DNA of 64,000 nucleotides from Bacillota bacterium (GTDB taxonomy: Bacteria > Bacillota > Clostridia > Clostridiales > Clostridiaceae). Below the pieces are notes generated by a model. The model ran no database searches. It was not told the DNA's origin and worked only from the letters and a program-made list of their open reading frames with translations. Positions 29,773 to 37,865 of the stretch are shown here, piece after piece; the first letter of the stretch is position 1; every line of letters begins with the position of its first letter. The stretch covers positions 165,739 to 229,738 of the forward strand of contig JAJXWH010000002.1 in the NCBI GenBank assembly GCA_021781745.1. The letters are read 5' to 3'. The position numbers and the translations under genes were made by a program.

Positions 29773-30717
29773 TTATTTCTTTAGTGAAACTGCCTTTTTA
29801 CTATTCTCCACTATTGATTCAACAGTCAATCCGTAAGCTTTTAAAAGTTCATTTGGTTTACCACTCTCACCAAAAGTATCCTTTATTCCAACCTTTACTA
29901 CTGGCACTGGATATTCTTCTGTTACAACTTCTGCGACTGCTGAACCCAGACCTCCAATTACACTATGCTCTTCAGCAGTAACTATTGCTCCAGTTTCTTT
30001 AGCAGCATTTACCAAAATTTCTTTATCAATTGGTTTAATTGTGTGGATATTTATTACTCTAGCATTAATGCCTTCTTTAGCTAGTTCATCTTTAGCTTCT
30101 AATGCTAATTCAACCATCATTCCTGTAGCGACTATAGTAACGTCATTTCCTTGAGCCAATGTCACACCTTTACCGATTTCAAATTTATAGTTATCTGAAT
30201 CATTTATTACGCTTACTGCTAATCTTCCTAATCTTACATAAAAAGGTCCGTTATATTCCGCTATTGCTAATATTGCAGCTTCTGTTTCTACTGCATCTGC
30301 TGGATTAATCACTGTCATATTAGGAATACTTCTCATTAACGAGATATCTTCAATAGACTGATGAGTAGCTCCATCTTCTCCAACGGTTAGTCCTGCATGA
30401 GTCGCACAGATTTTGACATTTAAATTCGGATAACATATTGAATTTCTAATTTGCTCAAAAGCTCTTCCTGCTGCAAACATTGCAAAAGTACTAGCAAATG
30501 GAATTTTTCCACAAGTCGAAAGACCTGCTGCAACTCCCATCATATTTGATTCTGCGATTCCCATATTTATAAATCTTTCTGGTGAAACAGCTTTAAAGTC
30601 TGCTGTTTTAGTAGATTTTGATAAATCCGCATCCAGCACAACAACATCATTATTTAAATTTGAAAGTTTTACTAACGCTTTACCATAAGCCTCTCTAGTT
30701 GCAATTTTATTCCCCAT
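29773..30717 (-). CDS. Transketolase, C-terminal subunit
   Basis: The pyrimidine-binding plus C-terminal half of transketolase (314 aa), which with the N-terminal subunit moves two-carbon units between sugar phosphates in the pentose phosphate pathway. Motifs include MGIAESNMMGVAAGLS (glutamate of the cofactor site), HAGLTVGEDGATHQS and AEEHSVIGGLG. Split transketolases are common in clostridia and archaea; this is natural, not a frameshift. The start overlaps the stop codon of the first half (TAATG). Confidence 0.95.
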   Translation of the reverse strand: MGNKIATREAYGKALVKLSNLNNDVVVLDADLSKSTKTADFKAVSPERFINMGIAESNMMGVAAGLSTCGKIPFASTFAMFAAGRAFEQIRNSICYPNLNVKICATHAGLTVGEDGATHQSIEDISLMRSIPNMTVINPADAVETEAAILAIAEYNGPFYVRLGRLAVSVINDSDNYKFEIGKGVTLAQGNDVTIVATGMMVELALEAKDELAKEGINARVINIHTIKPIDKEILVNAAKETGAIVTAEEHSVIGGLGSAVAEVVTEEYPVPVVKVGIKDTFGESGKPNELLKAYGLTVESIVENSKKAVSLKK

Positions 30718-31538
30718 TAGTTTTCCCCTCCAATTTCCTTTAATGCTTGCTCACATTGCTCTTTATTTGGAGCTGTTCCATGCCATCCTGCGTTGTTTTC
30801 CATAAATGAAACACCCTTGCCTTTTATTGTGTTGCATATAATTACAGTTGGTTTTCCTTTAAATTCTTTTGCTTTAGCTATTGCATCTATAATTTCATCA
30901 TAATCATGACCATTAATAGCCAAAACATTCCATCCGAAAGCTTCAAATTTTTTATCTATAGGGCCTGGATTCATTACGTCTGCTATATTACCATCAATTT
31001 GTAATCCATTATTATCTACAAATGCAGTTAAATTATCTAATTTATAGTGGGCTGCTGACATTGATGCTTCCCAAACTTGACCTTCTTCAAGTTCGCCATC
31101 TCCTAAAATTGTGTAAACTCTATAATCTTTTTTATCAAGTTTTCCTGCTAGAGCCATTCCTACAGCTGCTGAAATCCCTTGACCTAAAGATCCTGTTGAC
31201 ATATCAATCCCTGGTAAATCATTCATATTAGGATGACCTTGTAATCTTGAACCAGTTTTTCTTAATGTATTTAATTCTTCAACTTCAAAATATCCTTTTC
31301 TAGCTAAAGCACTATAAAGTGCTGGTGCTGCATGACCTTTTGATAAAACAAATCTATCTCTATTAGGATCATTTGCCCTAGATACATCTATATTCATTTC
31401 TTTAAAAAATAATACTGCCATAATATCAGCTATTGACAAAGAGCCTCCTGGATGGCCTGATGCTGATTCTGTTAACATAGAAACTATATCTTTTCTTATC
31501 AGCTTTGAAACTTCTTCAAGTTTGTATTCATTATTCAT
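30717..31538 (-). CDS. Transketolase, N-terminal (TPP-binding) subunit
   Basis: The thiamine-diphosphate-binding half of transketolase (273 aa). GHPGGSLS, the TPP motif GDGELEEGQVWEA...NNGLQIDG, and SKGHAAPALY are clear. It forms one enzyme with the next gene, with which it shares one base. Start is preceded by AGGGGG. Confidence 0.95.
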   Translation of the reverse strand: MNNEYKLEEVSKLIRKDIVSMLTESASGHPGGSLSIADIMAVLFFKEMNIDVSRANDPNRDRFVLSKGHAAPALYSALARKGYFEVEELNTLRKTGSRLQGHPNMNDLPGIDMSTGSLGQGISAAVGMALAGKLDKKDYRVYTILGDGELEEGQVWEASMSAAHYKLDNLTAFVDNNGLQIDGNIADVMNPGPIDKKFEAFGWNVLAINGHDYDEIIDAIAKAKEFKGKPTVIICNTIKGKGVSFMENNAGWHGTAPNKEQCEQALKEIGGEN

Positions 31539-31692
31539 TATACAACCCCCTATATTTATTCAATTATTCCTTTATAGTATGTTTTATTTTTTACATAATT
31601 ATTCTAACATAGAAAATATTATTTGTATATACTATTTCTAAATGTGCTATACTTTTATATCGCAATTTTCTATATAGAATACTTATCTACAC

Positions 31693-31736
31693 AAAAAGAG
31701 TAGCATAAATATTATTATACTTATGCTACTCTTTTA
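31693..31736. terminator. Bidirectional terminator between mazF and transketolase
   Basis: AAAAAGAGTAGCATAA and TTATGCTACTCTTTTA form a near-perfect 16-bp stem with A and T tracts on the two sides, so either transcript could stop here; it probably ends mazF mRNA. Confidence 0.8.
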
Positions 31737-31802
31737 TATTAATACAAAATACTCTCTTTTTTGAGTCATCATAACCTAGATGTCTATATTAATTCTTTCT
31801 AA

Positions 31803-32156
31803 CTAACTTAAATTTAAACTCACCGCTAAAGCCTTATCAACCTTTTTCATGTCCGATTCAGTCATATGTCCAATTTTTTCTTTCAATCTTCTCTTATCTA
31901 AAGTTCTTATTTGCTCTAATAAGACAACAGAATCTCTATTTAATCCATACTCTTCTGATGAAATTTCAACATGAATAGGAAGCTTAGCTTTATTTATTTG
32001 AGATGTTATTGCCGCAACAATAACAGTAGGACTATATCTATTACCAATATCATTTTGTATTATAATAACAGGTCGTATGCCTCCCTGTTCAGATCCTATA
32101 ACTGGACTTAAATCCGCATAGAAAATTTCCCCTCTTTTTACCACAATGTTCGCCAT
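31803..32156 (-). CDS. mazF: MazF/EndoA-type mRNA interferase (toxin)
   Basis: A 117-aa endoribonuclease of the MazF/PemK family; the Bacillus relative NdoA cuts at U-ACAU. Family features are [20 protein letters not shown] and [15 protein letters not shown]. Start chosen at 32156 ([10 protein letters not shown]), which all close relatives share; the ribosome binding site GGAGTG lies in the end of the antitoxin gene. It is 10 bases downstream of the antitoxin, the usual toxin-after-antitoxin order. Such chromosomal copies are near universal in clostridia, next to acpS-nnrD-alr. Confidence 0.94.
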   Translation of the reverse strand: MANIVVKRGEIFYADLSPVIGSEQGGIRPVIIIQNDIGNRYSPTVIVAAITSQINKAKLPIHVEISSEEYGLNRDSVVLLEQIRTLDKRRLKEKIGHMTESDMKKVDKALAVSLNLS

Positions 32157-32166
32157 TTTTAAATAA

Positions 32167-32424
32167 TCACACTCCGCAAATCCATGCCTCATACTCATTA
32201 ACATCATCTAACATATATTCAAAACCTAATTTAGAATATTCCAAGTTTATTTCAGCCATTTCTTCATAACCTGCTTTCATTAACCTTTCAAAATCAGCTG
32301 AAAATCCCTCGTTAATATATTGTATTAACGATTTCTCCATAATTCCACTACTTTTTTTAAATTTATTTATTTTAATATCTTTAATTTTCTTGTTTCTCAT
32401 ATTGTTTAGATTAATCATTGACAT
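32167..32424 (-). CDS. Antitoxin partner of MazF (ribbon-helix-helix, EndoAI-like)
   Basis: An 85-aa basic-to-acidic protein: a lysine-rich N-terminal stretch ([16 protein letters not shown]), expected to be the ribbon-helix-helix DNA-binding part, and an acidic C-terminal tail ([13 protein letters not shown]...DDVNEYE) that would bind MazF. Start is set at 32424, after GGAGGG; upstream codons are not supported by a binding site. It overlaps no other gene and precedes mazF by 10 bases. Assignment rests on size, charge layout and position. Confidence 0.82.
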   Translation of the reverse strand: MSMINLNNMRNKKIKDIKINKFKKSSGIMEKSLIQYINEGFSADFERLMKAGYEEMAEINLEYSKLGFEYMLDDVNEYEAWICGV

Positions 32425-32642
32425 ATTTTCCCTCCATAGCAGTAAAAAGATTTTGTTACTATGATTATATTGCAAATTATGTCAATTTGTCAAAGGATTT
32501 GTATTACTCATTTGCCACGTTATAGATAAACCGCTCATTATTTATCTTAACTTTAGCTATAATTTTCCACAATGTATATATGTACTTTACTTATATCTCT
32601 TAAATTTTAGTATATCGTTTTCTAATGTTAATGTTGGCCTGA

Positions 32643-32681
32643 TTTTAATTTAATAGTTTTAATTTAATAGTTTTAATTTAA
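32643..32681. repeat. 14-bp tandem repeat, 2.8 copies, ending in a stop codon
   Basis: TTTTAATTTAATAG repeats from 32643; the last partial copy covers the TAA stop of the gene at 32678-33307. It extends into the gap ahead of the mazEF pair. Confidence 0.85.
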
Positions 32682-33307
32682 AATAAATCATTACTTAAAT
32701 TTTTTTCTTCCTTAAAATTTTTATAAGTTATTACTATTCTTTCTTTATCATTATCATCTAAGATTTTTAGAAGAACTGGCACTCTTTTGCTTTTATCTAT
32801 ATAGAATTCAGCTTTATTAAAATGTCTATTTTTGCTATTATATTCTATATTTACTTGTAAATACACCCCTTCTCCCCATTCAGATTTTACTTCTTTAATA
32901 TCATCAACCTGATAATTTGATAATACATTTTCTATAAATGCTAATGGATAAATCACATCTATATTTTTATCAAGAGTATAATCTTCATTGTCATTTCCTT
33001 CTACCTTAATTTCTCCACCTTTATAAACTTTAACCCGATTACTTGAATCTTGAAATTCTATTCTTGATCCTTTGTCAAAACTGTAGTATTGCATTGTATT
33101 TTCCTGAAACTCAGATTTTGAATTTTTAAATACATATTCAACTTCACTGCTATAACATTTTGTATTCTGTAATTCTTTCACTATGTCTTCGTTTGAGGGG
33201 GTAATCGCATGCCTACATAAAATTACTAATGAAATTACTAATATCGGAATTAGTATTATAATACCCATTACTAACATTTTATTAAATAAACTTCTTTCTA
33301 TATTCAT
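32678..33307 (-). CDS. Membrane-anchored LolA-fold protein, GerS-like
   Basis: A 209-aa protein with one N-terminal hydrophobic segment (residues about 9-30) and an extracellular domain whose pattern of strands (VYKGGEIKVEG, EFYIDKSKRVPVLLKI) is that of outer-membrane lipoprotein carriers. Clostridia have no outer membrane; relatives include GerS, a spore protein needed for cortex hydrolysis in C. difficile. The sequence VILC at the end of the hydrophobic part is a poor lipobox (Leu before Cys), so it may be only membrane-anchored. Its place next to nnr-acpS matches the acpS-nnrD-gerS-alr-mazEF order known in clostridia, but no alr is found here. Function is inference. Start follows GGAGG. 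Confidence 0.65.
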   Translation of the reverse strand: MNIERSLFNKMLVMGIIILIPILVISLVILCRHAITPSNEDIVKELQNTKCYSSEVEYVFKNSKSEFQENTMQYYSFDKGSRIEFQDSSNRVKVYKGGEIKVEGNDNEDYTLDKNIDVIYPLAFIENVLSNYQVDDIKEVKSEWGEGVYLQVNIEYNSKNRHFNKAEFYIDKSKRVPVLLKILDDNDKERIVITYKNFKEEKNLSNDLF

Positions 33308-33372
33308 AAGTCCTCCCAAGATTTATTGATACTTAATACTATTTATGAAAATCTTAGGAATTTTATTCTTAA

Positions 33373-34878
33373 TTAAATAATTATGCTGTTAATTTCTTTA
33401 GGTAATTCATTAATAATATCTCTTGCATTTACTATGTAAACTTGTTTGCTTAATTTATCGGCTATATTCCCATGAACATATGCCCCCAAAAGAGCAGCAT
33501 CTTCTAAATTAACTCCTTGGGAAAGAAATGCATTTATTATTCCTGTCAGCGCATCTCCCATGCCTCCTGAAGCCATCTTGCTGTTCCCAGTTGGATTAAT
33601 ATAAATATCTTTCCCATTTGAAATTACAGTATTATAACCCTTTAATAAAACTACTACTCCATACTTCCTAGCAACTTCCTTTGTTATATTGACTCTATTT
33701 GATTCCACCTCTTCAACAGTTATTCCCAGAAAACGTGCCATTTCTCCTGGATGTGGTGTAATTATTGCTCTCCCATTTATTCTCTCAAATAGGCTTTTAT
33801 TTTTACCTAATAAAGTTATCCCATCAGCATCAATTACAACTGGACATTTACTGTTATAAATAACTTTTTCTAATAAATTTTTTTCGTTCTCTCCAACTCC
33901 AATTCCAGGACCAAAAGCAATAGAACTCGCATTTTTCATAAGTTCTATCGCATTACTATCATTCCAAGTTATCGTCATAGCTTCTATAAACTTGCCTGAT
34001 AATACTTTTTGAACTTCTTCATTACACATTAATGTAGTTAGACCTGCACCTGATCTAACTGTGCATTCCGTAGCAATGAAAGCTGCTCCAGTAAACCCTA
34101 TTCTTCCCGCTAAAACTAATGCTCTCCCATAGTTTCCTTTATGACCATAAACCTTTCTTTTTGAAAGCAGTGTTTTATATTCTTCCTTTTCAAAAATGTA
34201 AAACTTCCCGCTATTCTTCTCTTTTATACATTGGGGAATTCCTATTTTTAATACTTTTAAATTACCAACACAATCGATTGCCTCATAATTCAAAAATCCT
34301 TGCTTAATAACCTCAAATGTATAAGTAACATCGGCATGCACTGCAATTCCTCTCTCAATACCCAAATCACAATCCAAACCTGAAGGAACATCTATCGATA
34401 CTATGAACTTTGAGTAGAGGTTTACATATTTTATTATTTTAACGAACATCCCCATTAAATCCTTGTTGAGCCCAACACCAAATAATCCGTCTACTACAAT
34501 ATCATAACTTTCCAAATCGTAAATAATACTCTCGTTTATATCATTTTCCGACCTAATGAACAAAAAATCCTTTATATTAATTAACTTTTTTAGAATATCA
34601 TAGTTAACCCTAAAATCGTTTGTATAATTTTCATCCTTATTTACGATATAAACCTTTACCTTTTTACCTTCTGCTATTAGATGCCTGCATAATGCTAAGG
34701 CGTCCCCTCCATTATTACCTTTTCCACACAATATCAAAAAAGATTCACCTTTATGCACTAATTCTCTAAACATGCGTATTGCAGCATTCTCCATTAGTAC
34801 GATCCCAGGAATACCCACATCATTAATACTCTGTTTATCCATTTCTCTACACTGAGCAGCCGAAAAAATTTCAAACAT
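33373..34878 (-). CDS. nnr: Bifunctional NAD(P)H-hydrate repair enzyme (epimerase plus dehydratase)
   Basis: A 501-aa fusion that repairs hydrated NAD(P)H. The N-terminal YjeF_N domain (about 1-210) is the epimerase: SAAQCREMD, GKGNNGGDAL, VDGLFGVG, SIDVPSGLD. The C-terminal carbohydrate-kinase-like domain (about 225-500) is the ADP-dependent dehydratase: GPGIGVGENE, ITPHPGEMARFL, ASGGMGDALTG. The start ATG shares one base with the acpS stop codon (TAATG), so the two are co-translated. Confidence 0.95.
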   Translation of the reverse strand: MFEIFSAAQCREMDKQSINDVGIPGIVLMENAAIRMFRELVHKGESFLILCGKGNNGGDALALCRHLIAEGKKVKVYIVNKDENYTNDFRVNYDILKKLINIKDFLFIRSENDINESIIYDLESYDIVVDGLFGVGLNKDLMGMFVKIIKYVNLYSKFIVSIDVPSGLDCDLGIERGIAVHADVTYTFEVIKQGFLNYEAIDCVGNLKVLKIGIPQCIKEKNSGKFYIFEKEEYKTLLSKRKVYGHKGNYGRALVLAGRIGFTGAAFIATECTVRSGAGLTTLMCNEEVQKVLSGKFIEAMTITWNDSNAIELMKNASSIAFGPGIGVGENEKNLLEKVIYNSKCPVVIDADGITLLGKNKSLFERINGRAIITPHPGEMARFLGITVEEVESNRVNITKEVARKYGVVVLLKGYNTVISNGKDIYINPTGNSKMASGGMGDALTGIINAFLSQGVNLEDAALLGAYVHGNIADKLSKQVYIVNARDIINELPKEINSIII

Positions 34879-35249
34879 TATATTACCTCCATTACTGCAT
34901 AAGCTATTGCATTTTCATTATTATGTGAAATACTAACATGCATTTTGAATTCTTTTTCTCCTAAGAATTCATAAATTTTTTCACTTAAATTCACAATCGG
35001 TTTTCCTAGTTCATCTCTCAATACCTCAATATCATTTAATCCAAAGCCTCTAAATCCCGTTCCTATGGCTTTACTTATAGCTTCCTTTGCAGCAAAATTC
35101 CCAGCTACTACATTTCCCTTTAACCCTTTTGATTTAAAGTACTCAATTTCATTACGTGTGAATGCCTTTTCAATAAAATTATTTGTCCTCTTCATTACTT
35201 TTTCTATTCTACTAATTTCAATTATATCTGTGCCTATTCCAATAATCAT
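34878..35249 (-). CDS. acpS: Holo-[acyl-carrier-protein] synthase
   Basis: Transfers 4'-phosphopantetheine from CoA to a serine of acyl carrier protein. The 123-aa protein opens with GIGTDIIEISRI (metal-binding Asp) and carries FAAKEAISKA (the Glu-Ala-x-x-Lys motif) and HVSISHN. Start set at 35249 as in the family; AAGG is rather far (about 14 bases), and an upstream in-frame ATG 11 codons earlier exists. It is directly followed by nnr. Confidence 0.95.
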   Translation of the reverse strand: MIIGIGTDIIEISRIEKVMKRTNNFIEKAFTRNEIEYFKSKGLKGNVVAGNFAAKEAISKAIGTGFRGFGLNDIEVLRDELGKPIVNLSEKIYEFLGEKEFKMHVSISHNNENAIAYAVMEVI

Positions 35250-35326
35250 AATACAATCACGCGCCTTTCTTAGTAACCTCATACCATGATACTAGCGCAA
35301 AAGTATAATTATTGCTATACTTTTCT

Positions 35327-35656
35327 CTAATTTATTACTTTTTCTTCCTCTGCAATATCAAATTCATAAACATGTTCATCAGCATAACTTCCTGCAATAT
35401 CAATTAAATGTATTGGAGATACTTGATTATTATATAATTTCATAAGTAATTGTTTTACTTTGTGTCTATGAATTGAAATAATATCAATACTTTCTCTCTC
35501 CAAATTAACATTTTTTAGTCCCACATAGTCTTTTCTTTCTATTTCAATTCCATAAGCAGTTATTCCTTTATAATTCTTTTTTGTAAGTCTATAGGCATAT
35601 CGAAATTCCACCTCTGAATCGCTATTAATAGATGTGTATTCCTCAACTAAATTCAT
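35327..35656 (-). CDS. Small conserved clostridial protein (DUF6514-like)
   Basis: A 109-aa soluble protein without signal peptide or cysteines. The pattern FRYAYRLTKKNYKGITAYGIEIER followed by SIHRHKVKQLLMKLYNNQVSPIHLIDIAGSYAD resembles the DUF6514 group of clostridia; I am moderately sure of the name and know no function. The start could be ATG 35656 or the GTG two codons upstream, which is closer to GGGAG. An isolated Spo0A-type box and -10 element lie 175-195 bases upstream (35830-35851), hinting at use early in sporulation. Confidence 0.7.
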   Translation of the reverse strand: MNLVEEYTSINSDSEVEFRYAYRLTKKNYKGITAYGIEIERKDYVGLKNVNLERESIDIISIHRHKVKQLLMKLYNNQVSPIHLIDIAGSYADEHVYEFDIAEEEKVIN

Positions 35657-35829
35657 AATCACTTCAGCTCCCTCAAATAATAATTCTTATTTACATACCT
35701 AATACTATCACATAATATATTAATAAATTGTCAAAGCCTGTCCATGTTTTAAAAAATTAAAACTTTTTTATTGACAATAAAACTTCTTCCATGCGTTTTT
35801 ACAACATATAGATGCTTCAATTTCTTCTT

Positions 35830-35851
35830 ATTATAAACATGTTTTGTCGAA
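35830..35851 (-). promoter_or_regulatory. Candidate Spo0A-controlled promoter ahead of the DUF6514-like gene
   Basis: The minus strand has TTCGACA (35845-35851, complement TGTCGAA, a perfect 0A-box core within TTTTGTCGAAA) nine bases before TATAAT (35830-35835). No -35 hexamer is seen at 17 bases, and the box covers that region, as in Spo0A-activated sigma-A promoters. A TTGACA at 35729-35734 may mark another promoter nearer the gene. Confidence 0.4.
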
Positions 35852-35951
35852 ACCTAGCAATTTAATACTTAATTGTTATTCATCTAAACATTATTAACAT
35901 CATATAATATGGTACCTTTTTACAGAAACAATGCATTATTATTTTATAAAT

Positions 35952-35978
35952 AAAAAAAGAGCTGCCCGCTCTTTTTTT
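35952..35978. terminator. Strong bidirectional terminator
   Basis: Seven A, GAGC, TGCCC, GCTC, seven T: a compact hairpin with T tracts on both strands. On the minus strand it closes the possible small transcript starting near 36039. Confidence 0.8.
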
Positions 35979-36039
35979 ACCTCATAATCTCTTTTTTTGT
36001 TTCACCATAATTGAAAAATATATTATAGATATCGTTTAC
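35952..36039 (-). ncRNA. Candidate short RNA or attenuated leader of about 88 nt
   Basis: A promoter (TTGTAT at 36068-36073, 16-base spacer, TATAAT at 36046-36051, minus strand) is followed about 60 bases later by the strong terminator at 35952-35978. No proper gene lies between; only an eight-codon ORF (M-V-K-Q-K-K-R-L) is present. It may be a small RNA or a leader whose read-through reaches the DUF6514-like gene about 300 bases on. Confidence 0.35.
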
Positions 36040-36067
36040 ATTATTATTATAACACATTCTCATATAA

Positions 36068-36353
36068 ATACAATACTTTTTGTATAAATATTTTTTATTT
36101 ATCAAATGACTACTTATACACTTGTACCAATAATATTGATTTAATATTATAAAATTACTAATTGTATATTAAATGTTTTACAAATGCTATTACTAAATAA
36201 AAGTTATTAAACCGTTAGCTTTTTAAATGTATTTTTAATAAATAGAAAGCTTATCTAATAATTCAGATTAGTTCCATATTAGATAAACTCTCTAATAATA
36301 TATAAAATTGCAATTTTTTTGAAGCAAACTAACATACCCCAATGTATAGCTTA
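36068..36353. other. Gap between ssb and the candidate small RNA
   Basis: About 285 AT-rich bases after the ssb stop. A weak dyad (ATCTAATA near 36255 and 36282) may end the ssb message. No gene is recognised. The -35 of the candidate small RNA lies at its left edge. Confidence 0.4.
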
Positions 36354-36701
36354 TTAATTTTCTAGCACTTGGATCTGATTTTTCTTATTTTCTAGAAATT
36401 TAAAGTCTTCCGCTACAACTTCTGCTATATATTTTCTATTTCCCTCCTTATCTTCATAACTACCTGTTCTAAGTCTTCCACTTAAAGTAATAAGACTTCC
36501 CTTTTTTACATATTTAACTATAACCTCAGCTTTTTTACCCCAAACCTTTATTGGTATAAAATCAGCTTCTCTAATCCCATCAGGCAATCTAAAATTTCTT
36601 TGTACAGCAATTGTAAATTTTGTATAAACCTTATCACCATTTTCAGTGTGCCTAAGTTCAGGGTCCTTAACTAATCTTCCTAATAATATTATTTTATTCA
36701 T
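36354..36701 (-). CDS. Short single-stranded DNA-binding protein
   Basis: A 115-aa SSB with one OB fold: NKIILLGRLVKDPELR, FTIAVQR, FIPIKVWGKKAE, KGSLITLSGRLRTGSYED. It lacks the glycine-rich linker and acidic DDxIPF tail of the replicative SSB, so it should not recruit SSB partners and resembles SsbB-type competence or accessory proteins. It stands alone after GGAGG, without rpsF/rpsR neighbours that mark the housekeeping ssb. Confidence 0.9.
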   Translation of the reverse strand: MNKIILLGRLVKDPELRHTENGDKVYTKFTIAVQRNFRLPDGIREADFIPIKVWGKKAEVIVKYVKKGSLITLSGRLRTGSYEDKEGNRKYIAEVVAEDFKFLENKKNQIQVLEN

Positions 36702-36796
36702 ATCTTACCTCCTGAATATTTTTCTTCTAAAGTTATACCCACTTCAGTGATTTATATTCATGAAAATAAAAAATACTTTTAAAATTTAACCTTCGA

Positions 36797-37642
36797 CTAA
36801 TGATTACAAGTTTTAATCCTAATCCCAGTTAACACGCAGTTTATTTCTACACCTACAATGAATATAACAGATATAAGAAACAACCATGTCATAAGTATAA
36901 ATACCGCCCCAAGGCTTCCATAAAATCTAGAGTAATTACTAAAATTATCAATGTAAAAGGAAAATCCAAAAGATACTACTATCCAGCCAATTGTACTAAA
37001 TATAGATCCCGGAACAACTTCCTTCCATGTAAGCTTCTTTGCTGGAGTCAATTTATATATAGAAATAAAAATGATAGCCATAATAACAACTATAAATGCG
37101 TATCTAAATACATTCCAAAAAATTAATATTAATTTATAAAATGTATAGGTACGCTTAATATGGTCACCTATTACATTTCCAAACACAAGCATTGTTAAAG
37201 TTAATACAATAATTACGGCAAGAGCCAATATTCCAATCATTGAAATGAATGAAAGTTTAATAAATGACCTATCTTCTCTAAAGTTATAAGCCTTATTTAC
37301 ACTTTTGATTACAGCTTTGAAAGCAGATGAAGCTGTCCATACCATTAATAATACCGATATACCTAATAGCCCTGTATATTGATTATCAAATACTTCTTTA
37401 ATAGTAGATTGTGTTAGCTCTATTACACTTTTAGGCAGCATGACATTTAGTTGTTCCAATATGTCTCTTGAACTTAACTTACTAAATCCTACTAAGGTCA
37501 TTAGAAATAACATAAAAGGAAAAAAAGATAGTACTAAATAGTATGCTAATTGAGATGCTAATGCAAATACATCATCTTTCTTAACTTTTACTATAAGATG
37601 TATTAATAATTTCAACTTCTGTTTTAAACTTGTAGCTATCAT
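36797..37642 (-). CDS. YihY/UPF0761 family membrane protein
   Basis: A 281-aa protein with six membrane helices (first about 38-60, last about 240-265). ALASQLAYYLVLSFFPFMLFL and WTASSAFKAVIKSVNKAYN are signatures of the family once mis-assigned as ribonuclease BN. No enzymatic activity is established. It is monocistronic by spacing; GGTGATAAT just upstream of the ATG is a weak ribosome binding site. Confidence 0.92.
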   Translation of the reverse strand: MIATSLKQKLKLLIHLIVKVKKDDVFALASQLAYYLVLSFFPFMLFLMTLVGFSKLSSRDILEQLNVMLPKSVIELTQSTIKEVFDNQYTGLLGISVLLMVWTASSAFKAVIKSVNKAYNFREDRSFIKLSFISMIGILALAVIIVLTLTMLVFGNVIGDHIKRTYTFYKLILIFWNVFRYAFIVVIMAIIFISIYKLTPAKKLTWKEVVPGSIFSTIGWIVVSFGFSFYIDNFSNYSRFYGSLGAVFILMTWLFLISVIFIVGVEINCVLTGIRIKTCNH

Positions 37643-37865
37643 ATTATCACCAATTCCTATTTATTATCTTTACTTATTATTTTTATTATATTAATATTTA
37701 TTCCATTTATAAAAATTATATGTACTTTACAAGTGGCAATAAAAAATGATTATCTAAATATTTCAAGATAACCATTAGTAATATCATATTATTCTACAAT
37801 CAAATTTAGAAATTAAAATAAATTATTTATGTATAACCTATGTCTTAAAAGAAACTGTTTAAAAA

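Noticed and set aside
29773..31538. Transketolase broken by a frameshift
   Set aside because: The two halves have own starts, ribosome binding sites and a TAATG junction; split transketolases are normal in clostridia.
32678..33307. Lipoprotein with lipobox
   Set aside because: The cysteine after the hydrophobic segment is preceded by Leu, not Gly/Ala/Ser, so lipid modification is doubtful.
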